DNA from: JAJZGK01 sp035538795 | GTDB taxonomy: Bacteria; Pseudomonadota; Alphaproteobacteria; Rhodospirillales; Magnetospirillaceae | DNA length: 64,000 bases | Assembly: GCA_035538795.1 (NCBI GenBank) | Contig: DATLJS010000020.1 | Coordinates: forward strand, 186,001-250,000 | Reading direction: 5' to 3' | Shown here: positions 25,608-34,373 of the stretch, in pieces | Layout of the letters: every line of letters begins with the position of its first letter | How positions within the stretch are numbered: position 1 is the stretch's first letter | Notes under the pieces: model-generated | What the model saw: only the letters and a program-made list of their open reading frames with translations | Told to the model about the DNA's origin: nothing | The model's database searches: none | Program-made: the position numbers and the translations under genes

Positions 25608-26726
25608 TTACAGGCCCAGAGCATCCTCGGGCCGCAGCAACGGAAGCTTCAAAGCCGCAGCCACCGCCGCGTGCGTCACCTGGCCGTTATGCAGATTAAG
25701 GCCTGTCCGCAGGTAAGGATCGTCCAGACAGGCCGACTTCCACCCCTTGTCGGCCAAGGCGAGCACGTAAGGCAGGGTGGCGTTGTTCAGGGCGAAGGTC
25801 GAAGTACGGGCCACGGCGCCCGGCATGTTGGTGACGCAGTAATGCACTACGCCCTCTTCGACATAGGTCGGCGCTTCGTGAGTCGTCGGACGGCTGGTTT
25901 CGAAGCAGCCGCCCTGGTCGATGGCGATGTCCACCACCACCGAGCCGGTGCGCATGCGCCGCAGCATGTCGCGGGTCACCAGCTTGGGTGCGGCGGCTCC
26001 GGGGATCAGCACCGCCCCCACCACCAGATCGGCGGCGATGACGGCGGATTCCACCGCTTCCGTGGTGGAAAACAAAGTCCGCACCCGGCCGCTGAAATGC
26101 AGATCCAGTTCGCGCAGACGCGGCATTGAGCTATCGAGAATGGTGACGTTGGCCATCAGCCCGGCAGCCACCTGGGCCGCGTTGGTGCCGGCCACGCCGC
26201 CGCCCAAGATCACCACCTTGGCCGGCAGCACGCCGGCTACGCCGCCCAGCAGAATGCCGGCACCGCCGCTTTCCTTTTCCAGGCAGCGGGCGCCGGCCTG
26301 GATCGACATGCGCCCGGCCACGGCGCTCATCGGCGCCAACAGCGGCAGACCGCCCAAGCGGTCGGTCACGGTCTCATAGGCGATGGCGGTGCATTGGCTG
26401 GCCAGCAATCCCTTGGTCTGTTCGGGATCGGGCGCCAGATGCAGATAGGTGAACAGCAGCTGGCCCTGGCGCAGATGGCCGATTTCCTCGGGCTGCGGCT
26501 CCTTGACCTTCACCACCATGTCGGCGGCGGCATAGACGGCGGCTCCGGTCGAGGCGATCTGGGCTCCGGCGGCGCGGTAATCGTCGTCCGAGAAGCCGAT
26601 TCCCAGCCCGGCGCCGGTTTCCACCACCAGATGATGACCGTGGGCCACCACGTCCCGCACGGAGGCGGGGGTCAGGCCGACTCGATATTCGTGGGTCTTG
26701 ATCTCCTTAGGCACGCCGATCAGCAT
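25608..26726 (-). CDS. ald: alanine dehydrogenase
   Basis: NAD-dependent reversible conversion of L-alanine to pyruvate and ammonia; soluble hexamer. 372 residues, normal. Starts MLIGVPKEIKTHEYRVGLTP, the classic Ald N-terminus with substrate-binding Arg. The Rossmann motif is VILGGGVAGTNAAQVA, and the C-terminal blocks AIDQGGCFETSRPTTH and NMPGAVARTSTFALNNATLP are diagnostic. First gene of a two-gene operon with the TetR regulator. Together with dadA at 15.6 kb, both alanine stereoisomers can be turned into pyruvate. Confidence 0.97.
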   Translation of the reverse strand: MLIGVPKEIKTHEYRVGLTPASVRDVVAHGHHLVVETGAGLGIGFSDDDYRAAGAQIASTGAAVYAAADMVVKVKEPQPEEIGHLRQGQLLFTYLHLAPDPEQTKGLLASQCTAIAYETVTDRLGGLPLLAPMSAVAGRMSIQAGARCLEKESGGAGILLGGVAGVLPAKVVILGGGVAGTNAAQVAAGLMANVTILDSSMPRLRELDLHFSGRVRTLFSTTEAVESAVIAADLVVGAVLIPGAAAPKLVTRDMLRRMRTGSVVVDIAIDQGGCFETSRPTTHEAPTYVEEGVVHYCVTNMPGAVARTSTFALNNATLPYVLALADKGWKSACLDDPYLRTGLNLHNGQVTHAAVAAALKLPLLRPEDALGL

Positions 26727-26820
26727 TTTATCGCTCCTTCAAGGACGTACGGCTTGTTTCTCACCCCTTGACAGGACAGCACCCCATAACCCCCGGGTCA
26801 ATCCTTCTAAGGGTTTAATT

Positions 26821-28152
26821 TTACCGGAAATCGTCAGCCACCAAGCCGTGGCGGCGCAGTTTGTCGTAAAACGTCTTGCGGGGAACGCCCAACGCCTCGA
26901 CCGTTTGCTTGACGCTGCCGTTATGCAGGGCCAGCTCGTTTTCGATGACGCTCTTCTCGAACAGGTCCACCTGCTCGGCCAGGGTCAGACGGGTGCCGCG
27001 CGACGGCTCGGCCCCCAGAAGCTCGCTCTGATCGCCCAGTCCCAGCACGAAGCGGTCGGCGGCGTTCTTCAGTTCGCGCACGTTGCCGGGCCAGGAATAG
27101 CTGGTCAGCTGATGCAGAACGTCCGGCGTCAGACGCGGCGGCTCGCGGCCGTAACGGGTGGCGGCTTTCAGCACGAAATGCTGGAACAGCAGCGGAATAT
27201 CCTCGCGCCGTTCGCGCAGGGGCGGAATATGGATCATCACCACGTTCAGCCGGTAATAAAGATCCTCGCGGAACTTCTGCTCCTGGCTGGCCACCTTCAG
27301 GCTGATCTTGGTGGCGGCGACCACCCGCAAATCGACGGGAATGATCTCGTTGGAGCCCAAGGGCTCGACGGAGCGTTCCTGGAGCACGCGAAGAATCTTG
27401 ACTTGAAGCGAAAGCGGCATGCTTTCGATCTCGTCGAGGAACAAGGTGCCCTTGTTGGCGAATTCGATGCGGCCCGTACGCCGCTTCGCCGCCCCGGTGA
27501 AGGTGCCCGCCTCGTGGCCGAACAGCTCGGATTCGAAAAGGCTTTCCGGCATGGCGCCGCAATTCAGGGCGACGAACTTATGGTTCTTGCGTCCGCTTTG
27601 ATGGTGCAGGGCGCGGGCCACCAGTTCCTTGCCGGTGCCCGTTTCGCCCATCACCAGAACGTCGGTGTCGGTCTTGGCCACGGCGGCGATGATCGTGCGC
27701 ATGCGCTCGATGGCCGGAGTCTTGCCGATGATGGCGGTTTCCCCGGCGTCGGCCAATTCCTGGCGCAGCAGACGGTTTTCCATCACCAGGCGGCGGCGCT
27801 CCAGGGCGCGGCGGGTGCAGTCCACCAGCAATTCGGAGGGATAAGGTTTTTCGATGAAGTCGTAGGCGCCGCCGCGGATGGCCCGCACGGCCATGGAAAC
27901 GTCGCCGTGGCCGGTGATCATGATCACCGGCAGGTCGGGGTCCATCTCCAGGGCTTTTTCCATCAAGGTGAAACCGTCCAGCCCGGCCATGCGCACGTCG
28001 GTGATCAAGGCTCCGCAATCACGGTGCAGAAGCTTCAGCGCCTGCTCGGCGGATTCGCAGCAGACCACTTGGAAGCCGGCTAGCTCCAGGGTTTGTTTTC
28101 CGGCGTTGCGGACCTGACGGTCGTCGTCGACCAGAAGAATGGACATACTCAT
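26821..28152 (-). CDS. dctD: C4-dicarboxylate response regulator, NtrC family
   Basis: 443 residues: receiver (D9-D11 pocket, phosphoacceptor D52 in ALITDVRMAG), AAA+ domain (Walker A GETGTGKE) and a Fis-type helix-turn-helix (KQTVEALGVPRKTFYDKL). Activates sigma-54 transcription of dctA when phosphorylated by DctB. The sigma-54 contact loop reads GTFTGA (216-221) instead of GAFTGA; the codon is clearly ACC. The start overlaps the dctB stop (ATGA), so it is coupled to the kinase. A sigma-54 promoter precedes dctA. Confidence 0.93.
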   Translation of the reverse strand: MSMSILLVDDDRQVRNAGKQTLELAGFQVVCCESAEQALKLLHRDCGALITDVRMAGLDGFTLMEKALEMDPDLPVIMITGHGDVSMAVRAIRGGAYDFIEKPYPSELLVDCTRRALERRRLVMENRLLRQELADAGETAIIGKTPAIERMRTIIAAVAKTDTDVLVMGETGTGKELVARALHHQSGRKNHKFVALNCGAMPESLFESELFGHEAGTFTGAAKRRTGRIEFANKGTLFLDEIESMPLSLQVKILRVLQERSVEPLGSNEIIPVDLRVVAATKISLKVASQEQKFREDLYYRLNVVMIHIPPLRERREDIPLLFQHFVLKAATRYGREPPRLTPDVLHQLTSYSWPGNVRELKNAADRFVLGLGDQSELLGAEPSRGTRLTLAEQVDLFEKSVIENELALHNGSVKQTVEALGVPRKTFYDKLRRHGLVADDFR

Positions 28153-29984
28153 GCCGGCTCCTCGACTTTTCGCAGGGTCACGGTGAACTGGGCTCCGCCT
28201 TCGGGGATATTGGCCGCCGACAGCCGGCCGCCAAGGTCGCGGACGATACCTTCAGAGATCGACAAACCCAAGCCCAACCCTTCACCGGCCGGCTTGGTGG
28301 TGAAGAAAGGGTCGAACAACTGGACCATGCCCTCGTCGGAAATGCCGGTGCCGTTGTCGCGCACCAGAATATGGACCAGCGATCCCTGCGCCTCGGCCCG
28401 CACTTCCAGGCGGCGGCGCTCCCGCCCCTTCATGGCGTCCAGGCCGTTGCGCAAAAGATTGACCAGAACCTGCTGCAGCCGGACCTCGTCGCCCCACACC
28501 CGCAGGTCGGCGTTCGGCGGCGACCACACCAGCGTCACCACGTCGGTGCGCAGGCGCCCGCCCAGCAAGGCCAGAGATCCCTCGACCATGGCCGCCACCT
28601 CGATGGGAGCGGCCGCTCCGGTGGATTTCCGGGCAAAATGCTTAAGCTGGCCGGTGATGCGCGCCATCCGCTCGGTCAGACCGACGATTTCGTGCAGATT
28701 TTCCCGCGTTCCTTGCGGCCGCTCCAGATCAAGATAGGTCACGGCATTGTCGGCATAGGAGCGCAAAGCCGCCAGCGGCTGATTGATCTCGTGCACCATG
28801 CCCGCCGACATCTGGCCAAGGGCCGCCAGCTTGGCCGCCTGCACCAGTTCGGCCTGTTTGTTGGTCAGCTCCTCTTCCGCGCGGCGGCGCTCGATGATTT
28901 CGTCCTGCAGGCGCTGGTTGCTTTCGGTCAGGGCCGCCGTGCGTTCGGCCACCCGGCGTTCCAGCTCGCGGGTCTGGCGCCGCCGCTCCAAGGTGCGGTG
29001 CGCCAGATAATAAAGGCCCACTCCCAGAAGCGTCATGGCCGCCACCGCCAGCAGCCCGGTAATGCGGGCCTGGGACTGCGCGTCGCGGGCGTCCAGCAGC
29101 ACCGTCAGGGTCCAGTTCTGACCGTCCTCCAACGGCGCCGCCACGGACAGATATCCGCGCCCGTCCGCCGTCACCAGCCGTTCGCCGCTGACGAAGTTCA
29201 GGGTGTCCAAAGATTCATCGCCGTATTGGCGGCTGGTCCGCACCGCCAGCCGCTCGTCGGGCCTCAGCGGCCAGCGGCTGCGATAGCGCCAGCCCGGATT
29301 GTTGGTGATGAAGACGATGCCGTGGGCGTCGGTGACGAAGACTTTCTCGCCGGTGCCGGTCCAGCTTTTCTCCAGTTCATCCAAAGCCATCTTGACCACC
29401 ACCGCCCCCGCCACCCTGTCGGCCAGCATCACCGGCATGGCGATGTAATAGCCCGGCTGGTTCGACGTGCTGCCCAAGGCGAAATAGCGCCCCACCCTAC
29501 CCTGCCGCGCCTCGACGAAATAAGGGCGGAAATCGAAGCGCTGGCCGACGAAACTGCCGACGCCCTCGGCCCAGTTGCTGGCCGACAGGGTCATGCCGCC
29601 TTCGTTCAGAACATAGATGGCCGAGGCGCCCAGCTTGTGGTTCAGCCGTTCCAGCCGCCGGGACAGCGCCTGCGCCTTGCCGCGGTCCCCTGCCGACAGC
29701 AAGGCCGTCACCTCCGGGTCGCTGGCCAGCACCTGCGGGATGTTCTGATATTTCTCGATCTCGGAATGCAGGCTGCCGGCATAAAGGATCACCCGCTCGC
29801 GCCCCTGGCGGGCCAGCCGCTCGAAGGCGCGGGACTGGCTCCAGGAATCCACCTGCCACACCGCCCACGGAGCCGACAGGATCAGCAGATAGACGAATCC
29901 CATCAGGGCCGGACGCGACGGCTTCCAGAGCGGCAGCACCAAAGGCTGGGTGAAAAACGAGGACAAGCGAGAAAACACGGACAT
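28149..29984 (-). CDS. dctB: C4-dicarboxylate sensor histidine kinase
   Basis: Senses external succinate/fumarate/malate and phosphorylates DctD. 611 residues from the ATG at 29984: TM1 (about 28-44), a periplasmic double-Cache sensor with GGMTLSASNW, FVGQRFDFRPYF and YYIAMPV, TM2 (about 300-320), a coiled coil, HisKA (GMVHEINQPLAALRSYADNA) and HATPase (NLLRNGLDAM, DNGTGI, GLGLGLSIS). The longer frame, to 30104, would overlap the dctA regulatory region and is rejected. Divergent from dctA, with dctD coupled behind. Confidence 0.92.
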   Translation of the reverse strand: MSVFSRLSSFFTQPLVLPLWKPSRPALMGFVYLLILSAPWAVWQVDSWSQSRAFERLARQGRERVILYAGSLHSEIEKYQNIPQVLASDPEVTALLSAGDRGKAQALSRRLERLNHKLGASAIYVLNEGGMTLSASNWAEGVGSFVGQRFDFRPYFVEARQGRVGRYFALGSTSNQPGYYIAMPVMLADRVAGAVVVKMALDELEKSWTGTGEKVFVTDAHGIVFITNNPGWRYRSRWPLRPDERLAVRTSRQYGDESLDTLNFVSGERLVTADGRGYLSVAAPLEDGQNWTLTVLLDARDAQSQARITGLLAVAAMTLLGVGLYYLAHRTLERRRQTRELERRVAERTAALTESNQRLQDEIIERRRAEEELTNKQAELVQAAKLAALGQMSAGMVHEINQPLAALRSYADNAVTYLDLERPQGTRENLHEIVGLTERMARITGQLKHFARKSTGAAAPIEVAAMVEGSLALLGGRLRTDVVTLVWSPPNADLRVWGDEVRLQQVLVNLLRNGLDAMKGRERRRLEVRAEAQGSLVHILVRDNGTGISDEGMVQLFDPFFTTKPAGEGLGLGLSISEGIVRDLGGRLSAANIPEGGAQFTVTLRKVEEPA

Positions 29985-30082
29985 CAAGAGATTGCTTATC
30001 TGAGGTTTGCGGCGCAGCAAAATGACGAGAGCCCGCGCGCCAAGGCAAGGAACTTTCAAAATTTTCCGCGCGCCCTTCTTTT

Positions 30083-30100
30083 TGTGTGGATAATCACACA
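30083..30100. promoter_or_regulatory. candidate DctD upstream activating site
   Basis: Perfect dyad TGTGTG-GATAAT-CACACA, about 90 bases before the sigma-54 promoter of dctA. A second partial half-site, TTGTGCGGATTTCC, follows at about 30116-30129. Tandem sites upstream of dctA are known for DctD in rhizobia; binding here is inferred. Confidence 0.6.
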
Positions 30101-30174
30101 CCATTTCAAAGGTGGTTGTGCGGATTTCCAGTCAACATTACCGCAAAAAGCCCGGAAATGCATGAGCGGAGAAA

Positions 30175-30191
30175 CTGGCACACCGCTTGCG
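30175..30191 (+). promoter_or_regulatory. sigma-54 (-24/-12) promoter of dctA
   Basis: CTGGCACACCGCTTGC: TGGCAC, five bases, TTGC, with GG (30177) and GC (30189) twelve bases apart, as required by RpoN. It lies about 85 bases before the dctA start codon. Confidence 0.88.
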
Positions 30192-30273
30192 AACGAAGGG
30201 GCCATGTTCAGGCGCCCAGGAGCGTCCCCCAGGGTGGCCGCGCAACGGCTTTTAGTCACTTGAGGAAACGTCC

Positions 30274-31587
30274 ATGCAAATTTCCACCGCCGCCAACGAG
30301 CGGAAGAAGCCCAAGAAGTTTTATCACAACCTGACCGTCCAGGTTCTGACCGCCATCACCATCGGCGTTCTCTTGGGACATTTCTATCCCGATCTCGCCG
30401 TGAAGATGGAGCCGCTGGGCAAGGTCTTCATCAACATGATCAAGATGGTCATCGGTCCCGTGGTCTTCCTGACCGTCGTCACCGGCATCTCCTCCATCGG
30501 CGACATGAAGAAGGTCGGCAAGGTCGGCCTGAAGGCTCTGATCTATTTCGAAGTGGTGACCACTTTCGCTTTGGGCATCGGCCTGCTGGTCGTCAACGTG
30601 GTGGGTCCGGGACGCGGCATGAACGTGGTGGCCGGCACCTTGAAGGCCGACGCCGTGGCCAAGTATGCGAGCCAGGCCAAGGATCAGGACGCCGTCACCG
30701 TTCTGATGAAGATCATCCCCGACAACGTGGTCAGCGCTTTCGGTTCCGGCGATCTGCTGCAGATCCTGTTCTTCTCGGTGCTGTTCGGCGCCGCCCTGGC
30801 CATGATGGGCGAAAAGGGCAAGCCGGTCGAAGATCTGCTGGAACGCATCGCCCACGCCTTCTTCGGCCTGATCGGTATCGTCATGCGCGTCGCTCCCATC
30901 GGGGCTTTCGGCGCCATGTCCTACACCATCGGCAAGTACGGCATCAGCTCCTTGACGTCGCTGGGTCAGCTGATGGCCTCGGTCTATCTGACCATGGCTC
31001 TGTTCGTCTTCATCGTTCTGGGCGTCATCGCCCGCGCCAACGGCTTCAGCATCTGGCGCTTCCTGCGCTATATCAAGGACGAGCTCCTGATCGTTCTCGG
31101 CACTTCGTCGTCGGAATCGGTGCTGCCGCGCATGATGGACAAGATGCAGCGTTTCGGGTGCTCCAAGTCCGTGGTCGGTCTGGTCATCCCCACCGGCTAT
31201 TCCTTCAACCTGGACGGCACTTCGATCTATCTGTCGATGGCCGCCATCTTCATCGCCCAGGCCTTCAACATCGACATGACCATCGGGCAGCAGCTCGGCA
31301 TTCTGTTCGTGCTGATGCTGACCTCGAAGGGCGCCGCGGCCGTCACCGGCGGCGGCTTCGTCACCCTGGCCGCCACCCTTTCGGCCACCGGCCAGCTGCC
31401 GGTCGAAGGTCTGGCCCTGCTGCTGGGCGTCGATCGCTTCATGTCGGAAGCCCGCGCCATCACCAATCTGATCGGCAACGGCGTCGCCACCGTGGTGGTC
31501 GCCAAGATGGAAAAGGAATTCGACGAGACCAAGGCCATCGCCGAATATCAGAGCCACTTCGAAAATCCCGAGCTGGCCAAGATTTAA
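30274..31587 (+). CDS. dctA: C4-dicarboxylate/proton symporter
   Basis: Inner-membrane uptake of succinate, fumarate and malate; DAACS family (homotrimer, 8 transmembrane helices plus re-entrant loops). 437 residues, normal. Landmarks: KPKKFYHNLTVQVLTAITIGVLLG-type start, the serine-rich hairpin LGTSSSESVLPRMM, the cation/substrate motif GYSFNLDGTSIYLS and RFMSEARAITNLIGNGVATVVV at the end. GAGG precedes the ATG. Controlled by the divergent dctB-dctD pair through the sigma-54 promoter, and followed by its own terminator. Confidence 0.97.
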   Translation: MQISTAANERKKPKKFYHNLTVQVLTAITIGVLLGHFYPDLAVKMEPLGKVFINMIKMVIGPVVFLTVVTGISSIGDMKKVGKVGLKALIYFEVVTTFALGIGLLVVNVVGPGRGMNVVAGTLKADAVAKYASQAKDQDAVTVLMKIIPDNVVSAFGSGDLLQILFFSVLFGAALAMMGEKGKPVEDLLERIAHAFFGLIGIVMRVAPIGAFGAMSYTIGKYGISSLTSLGQLMASVYLTMALFVFIVLGVIARANGFSIWRFLRYIKDELLIVLGTSSSESVLPRMMDKMQRFGCSKSVVGLVIPTGYSFNLDGTSIYLSMAAIFIAQAFNIDMTIGQQLGILFVLMLTSKGAAAVTGGGFVTLAATLSATGQLPVEGLALLLGVDRFMSEARAITNLIGNGVATVVVAKMEKEFDETKAIAEYQSHFENPELAKI

Positions 31588-31607
31588 GTTTTCAGCTTTA
31601 ACATGAC

Positions 31608-31644
31608 GAAGGGCGGGGACTTGTTCCCCGCCCTTCTTGTTTTA
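31608..31644 (+). terminator. terminator of dctA
   Basis: 12-bp perfect stem (31608-31619 with 31625-31636), five-base loop, followed by TTGTTTTA. Confidence 0.85.
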
Positions 31645-31725
31645 TCTTCGATAACCGAGACTTCCGCATTGTTGCGTCTTGCAGGCCGATATACTCTGTC
31701 ACCGCACTACCATGAACCTTACAGC

Positions 31726-33297
31726 ATGAACGACAAGGACCGCACAGCGTTGGAAGGCGTCACTCCCCGCCTCTGCCTGAAGGGCATCACCAAACAATTT
31801 CCCGGCTGCCGCGCCAACGACGGCGTCGATCTCAGCCTGCTGCCGGGAGAAATCCACGCCTTGCTGGGAGAAAACGGCGCCGGCAAAAGTACGCTGGTCA
31901 AGATCATCTACGGCATCCTGCATGCCGACGAAGGCGAAATGCTGTGGGAAGGCAAAGCGGTTTCCGTGGACAACCCCGCCGCCGCCCGGGCCTTGGGCAT
32001 CGGCATGGTCTTTCAGCATTTCTCGCTGTTCGATTCTCTGACCGTGGCCGAGAACATCGCCCTTGGGCTGGATAGGCCGGGACGCATGGCCGCCCTGCCC
32101 GCCCGTATCGTCGAGGTCTCGGAACGTTACGGCCTGCCGCTGGACCCGGCGCGCCCGGTGCACAACCTGTCGGTGGGCGAACGCCAGCGGGTCGAAATCG
32201 TCCGCAGCCTGCTGGGTGAGCCGCGCCTGCTGATCATGGACGAGCCCACTTCGGTGCTGACGCCGCAGGAAGTCGAACGCCTGTTCGTCACCTTGCGCCA
32301 ACTGGCGGCCGAGGGACGCACCATCCTGTATATCAGCCACAAGCTTGAGGAAATCCGCGCCCTGTGCGACCGGGCCACGGTGTTGCGCGGTGGCCGCGTG
32401 GCGGCATCCTGCGATCCCCGCGTCACCTCGGCCCGCGACATGGCAGAAATGATGATCGGCTCGGAGCTGACCACCCCCGACCGCCGAGCCGAAACCTTGG
32501 CCGAGGGCGAAGCCTTGCTGCAAGTCAGCGGCCTGTTCACCACCTCCGACGACCCCTTCGCCACCAACATCAAGGGAGCCTCGCTGTCGGTGCGGGCCGG
32601 AGAAATCGTCGGCATCGCCGGAGTCGCCGGCAACGGCCAGACCGAACTGCTTTCGGCTCTGTCGGGAGAGGTTCCGCTGCCGAAGCCGGAAATGGTTTCA
32701 ATCTGCGGCACGCCGGCCGGGCATCTCGGCCCCCGCGCCCGCCGTCGCCTGGGATTGGCCTTCGTTCCCGAAGAGCGCCTGGGCCGCGGCGCCGTTCCCG
32801 ACATGACCCTGGCCGACAACGCCCTGCTGTCGGGCTATGGCAGCGGCGGGCTGGTGCGCCGGGGACTGGTGCGCTTCGGCAGAACCAAACGCCACGCCGA
32901 CCGCATCATCGAGCGTTTCGGCGTCGCCGCCCGCGGCCATGGCAGCCAGGCCCGATCCCTGTCGGGCGGCAATCTGCAAAAGTTCATCATCGGCCGCGAG
33001 ATCATGCAGAAACCGCGCCTTCTGATCGTCGCCCAGCCCACCTGGGGCGTCGATGCCGGAGCCGCCGCCGCCATCCATCAGGCGCTGATCGACATGGCCC
33101 GCAACGGTGCCGCCGTGCTGGTGATCTCGCAGGACCTGGACGAGCTGTTCGCCCTGTCCGACCGCATCGCCGTCATCCATGGCGGCCGTCTGTCGGAAGC
33201 GGTGCCGGCGGCGGACAGCTCCATCGAACGCATCGGCCTGCTGATGGGCGGCGTTTTCGACAACGGCAAGACCGAGGCCGACCATGCTCCGGCTTGA
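31726..33297 (+). CDS. ABC transporter ATPase, nucleoside/BmpA type
   Basis: Tandem-NBD ATPase of about 523 residues driving uptake of a nucleoside, purine or related compound. NBD1: Walker A GENGAGKST (48-56), signature LSVGERQRVEI, Walker B LLIMDEPTS. NBD2: a degenerate Walker A, AGNGQTELL, signature LSGGNLQKFIIGRE, and the subfamily-typical QPTWGVD. The ATG at 31726 fits the family start; no good ribosome site is seen, and an upstream in-frame ATG at 31603 would overlap the dctA terminator. Overlaps the next permease gene by 14 bases. Confidence 0.9.
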   Translation: MNDKDRTALEGVTPRLCLKGITKQFPGCRANDGVDLSLLPGEIHALLGENGAGKSTLVKIIYGILHADEGEMLWEGKAVSVDNPAAARALGIGMVFQHFSLFDSLTVAENIALGLDRPGRMAALPARIVEVSERYGLPLDPARPVHNLSVGERQRVEIVRSLLGEPRLLIMDEPTSVLTPQEVERLFVTLRQLAAEGRTILYISHKLEEIRALCDRATVLRGGRVAASCDPRVTSARDMAEMMIGSELTTPDRRAETLAEGEALLQVSGLFTTSDDPFATNIKGASLSVRAGEIVGIAGVAGNGQTELLSALSGEVPLPKPEMVSICGTPAGHLGPRARRRLGLAFVPEERLGRGAVPDMTLADNALLSGYGSGGLVRRGLVRFGRTKRHADRIIERFGVAARGHGSQARSLSGGNLQKFIIGREIMQKPRLLIVAQPTWGVDAGAAAAIHQALIDMARNGAAVLVISQDLDELFALSDRIAVIHGGRLSEAVPAADSSIERIGLLMGGVFDNGKTEADHAPA

Positions 33298-34369
33298 GGC
33301 CCGCCCCACGCCTTCGACGGCGGCGCTGCTGCTGTCGCCGGTCCTGGCCATCGCCCTGACGCTGCTGACCGGCATGGCCCTGTTCGCCGTGCTGGGATTC
33401 GATCCGGTCAAGACCGTCGCCGCCTATTTCATCAAGCCCCTCGACAGCGCCTACGGCCTGTCGGAACTGGCGGTGAAAGCCACGCCCCTGCTGCTCTGCG
33501 CCATCGGGCTGGCCCTGGGGTTCCGCGCCAATATCTGGAACATCGGCGCCGAAGGACAATTGATCATGGGCGCCGTCGCCGGGTCCGGCGTCGCCCTGTT
33601 CCTGCGCCCCGAACACGGCGCGGCCTGGGTGCTGCCAGCCATGTTCGCAGCGGGCGCTCTGGGCGGCATGGCCTGGGCGTCGATTCCCGCCGTGCTGAAG
33701 CTGCGCTTCAACGCCAGCGAAATTCTGACCAGCCTGATGCTGACCTATGTCGCCGACCTGTTCCTGCGCTGGCTGGTCAACGGTCCCTGGCGCGACCCGG
33801 ACGGCTATAATTTCCCGCAATCGCCGATGTTCGAGCCCGACGCCATCATCCCGCCCCTGCTGGAGGGCACCCGCCTGGGTTTCGGCGCGGTGCTGGCTCT
33901 GGCCGTGGCGCTGGGCGGCTGGTTCCTGCTGTCGCGCACTTTCCTGGGGTTTCAGATCAAGGTCATCGGCTTGACCGCCGCCGCCGCCGGATATGCCGGG
34001 TTCAACAGCGCCCGCATCACCTGGATGTCGCTGCTGCTGTCCGGCGGGTTGGCCGGCATCGCCGGATTGAACGAGGTAGCCGGCCCCATCGGCCAGCTCA
34101 CTCCCTTCGTCTCGCCGGGCTACGGCTTCACCGCCATCATCGTCGCATTCTTGGGGCGGCTGCATCCCTTCGGCATTCTGCTGGCCTCGCTGATGCTGGC
34201 CCTGACCTATCTGGGCGGCGAAGCGGCGCAGATTTCCCTGGGCCTGCCGGTGGCCGTCACCAGCGTGTTCCAGGGCCTGCTGCTGTTCTTCCTGCTGGCC
34301 TGCGAGGTTTTGATCCGCTACCGCCTGCGTCCCCAAAGAGCCGCATCGCGCCGCGAGAGCCGGGGATAG
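33284..34369 (+). CDS. ABC transporter permease 1, nucleoside/BmpA type
   Basis: 361 residues, about nine hydrophobic helices. The block LGFRANIWNIGAEGQLIMGAVAGSG is characteristic of the branched BPD_transp_2 permeases in this system, as is RFNASEILTSLMLTYVA. It begins inside the end of the ATPase gene, so translation is coupled. Pairs with the following permease to form the heterodimeric channel. Confidence 0.9.
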   Translation: MLRLEARPTPSTAALLLSPVLAIALTLLTGMALFAVLGFDPVKTVAAYFIKPLDSAYGLSELAVKATPLLLCAIGLALGFRANIWNIGAEGQLIMGAVAGSGVALFLRPEHGAAWVLPAMFAAGALGGMAWASIPAVLKLRFNASEILTSLMLTYVADLFLRWLVNGPWRDPDGYNFPQSPMFEPDAIIPPLLEGTRLGFGAVLALAVALGGWFLLSRTFLGFQIKVIGLTAAAAGYAGFNSARITWMSLLLSGGLAGIAGLNEVAGPIGQLTPFVSPGYGFTAIIVAFLGRLHPFGILLASLMLALTYLGGEAAQISLGLPVAVTSVFQGLLLFFLLACEVLIRYRLRPQRAASRRESRG

Positions 34370-34373
34370 GACC

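Noticed and set aside
28371..30263. 630-codon open frame antisense to dctB, crossing the dctA promoter
   Set aside because: It would run through the sigma-54 promoter and has no domain signature.
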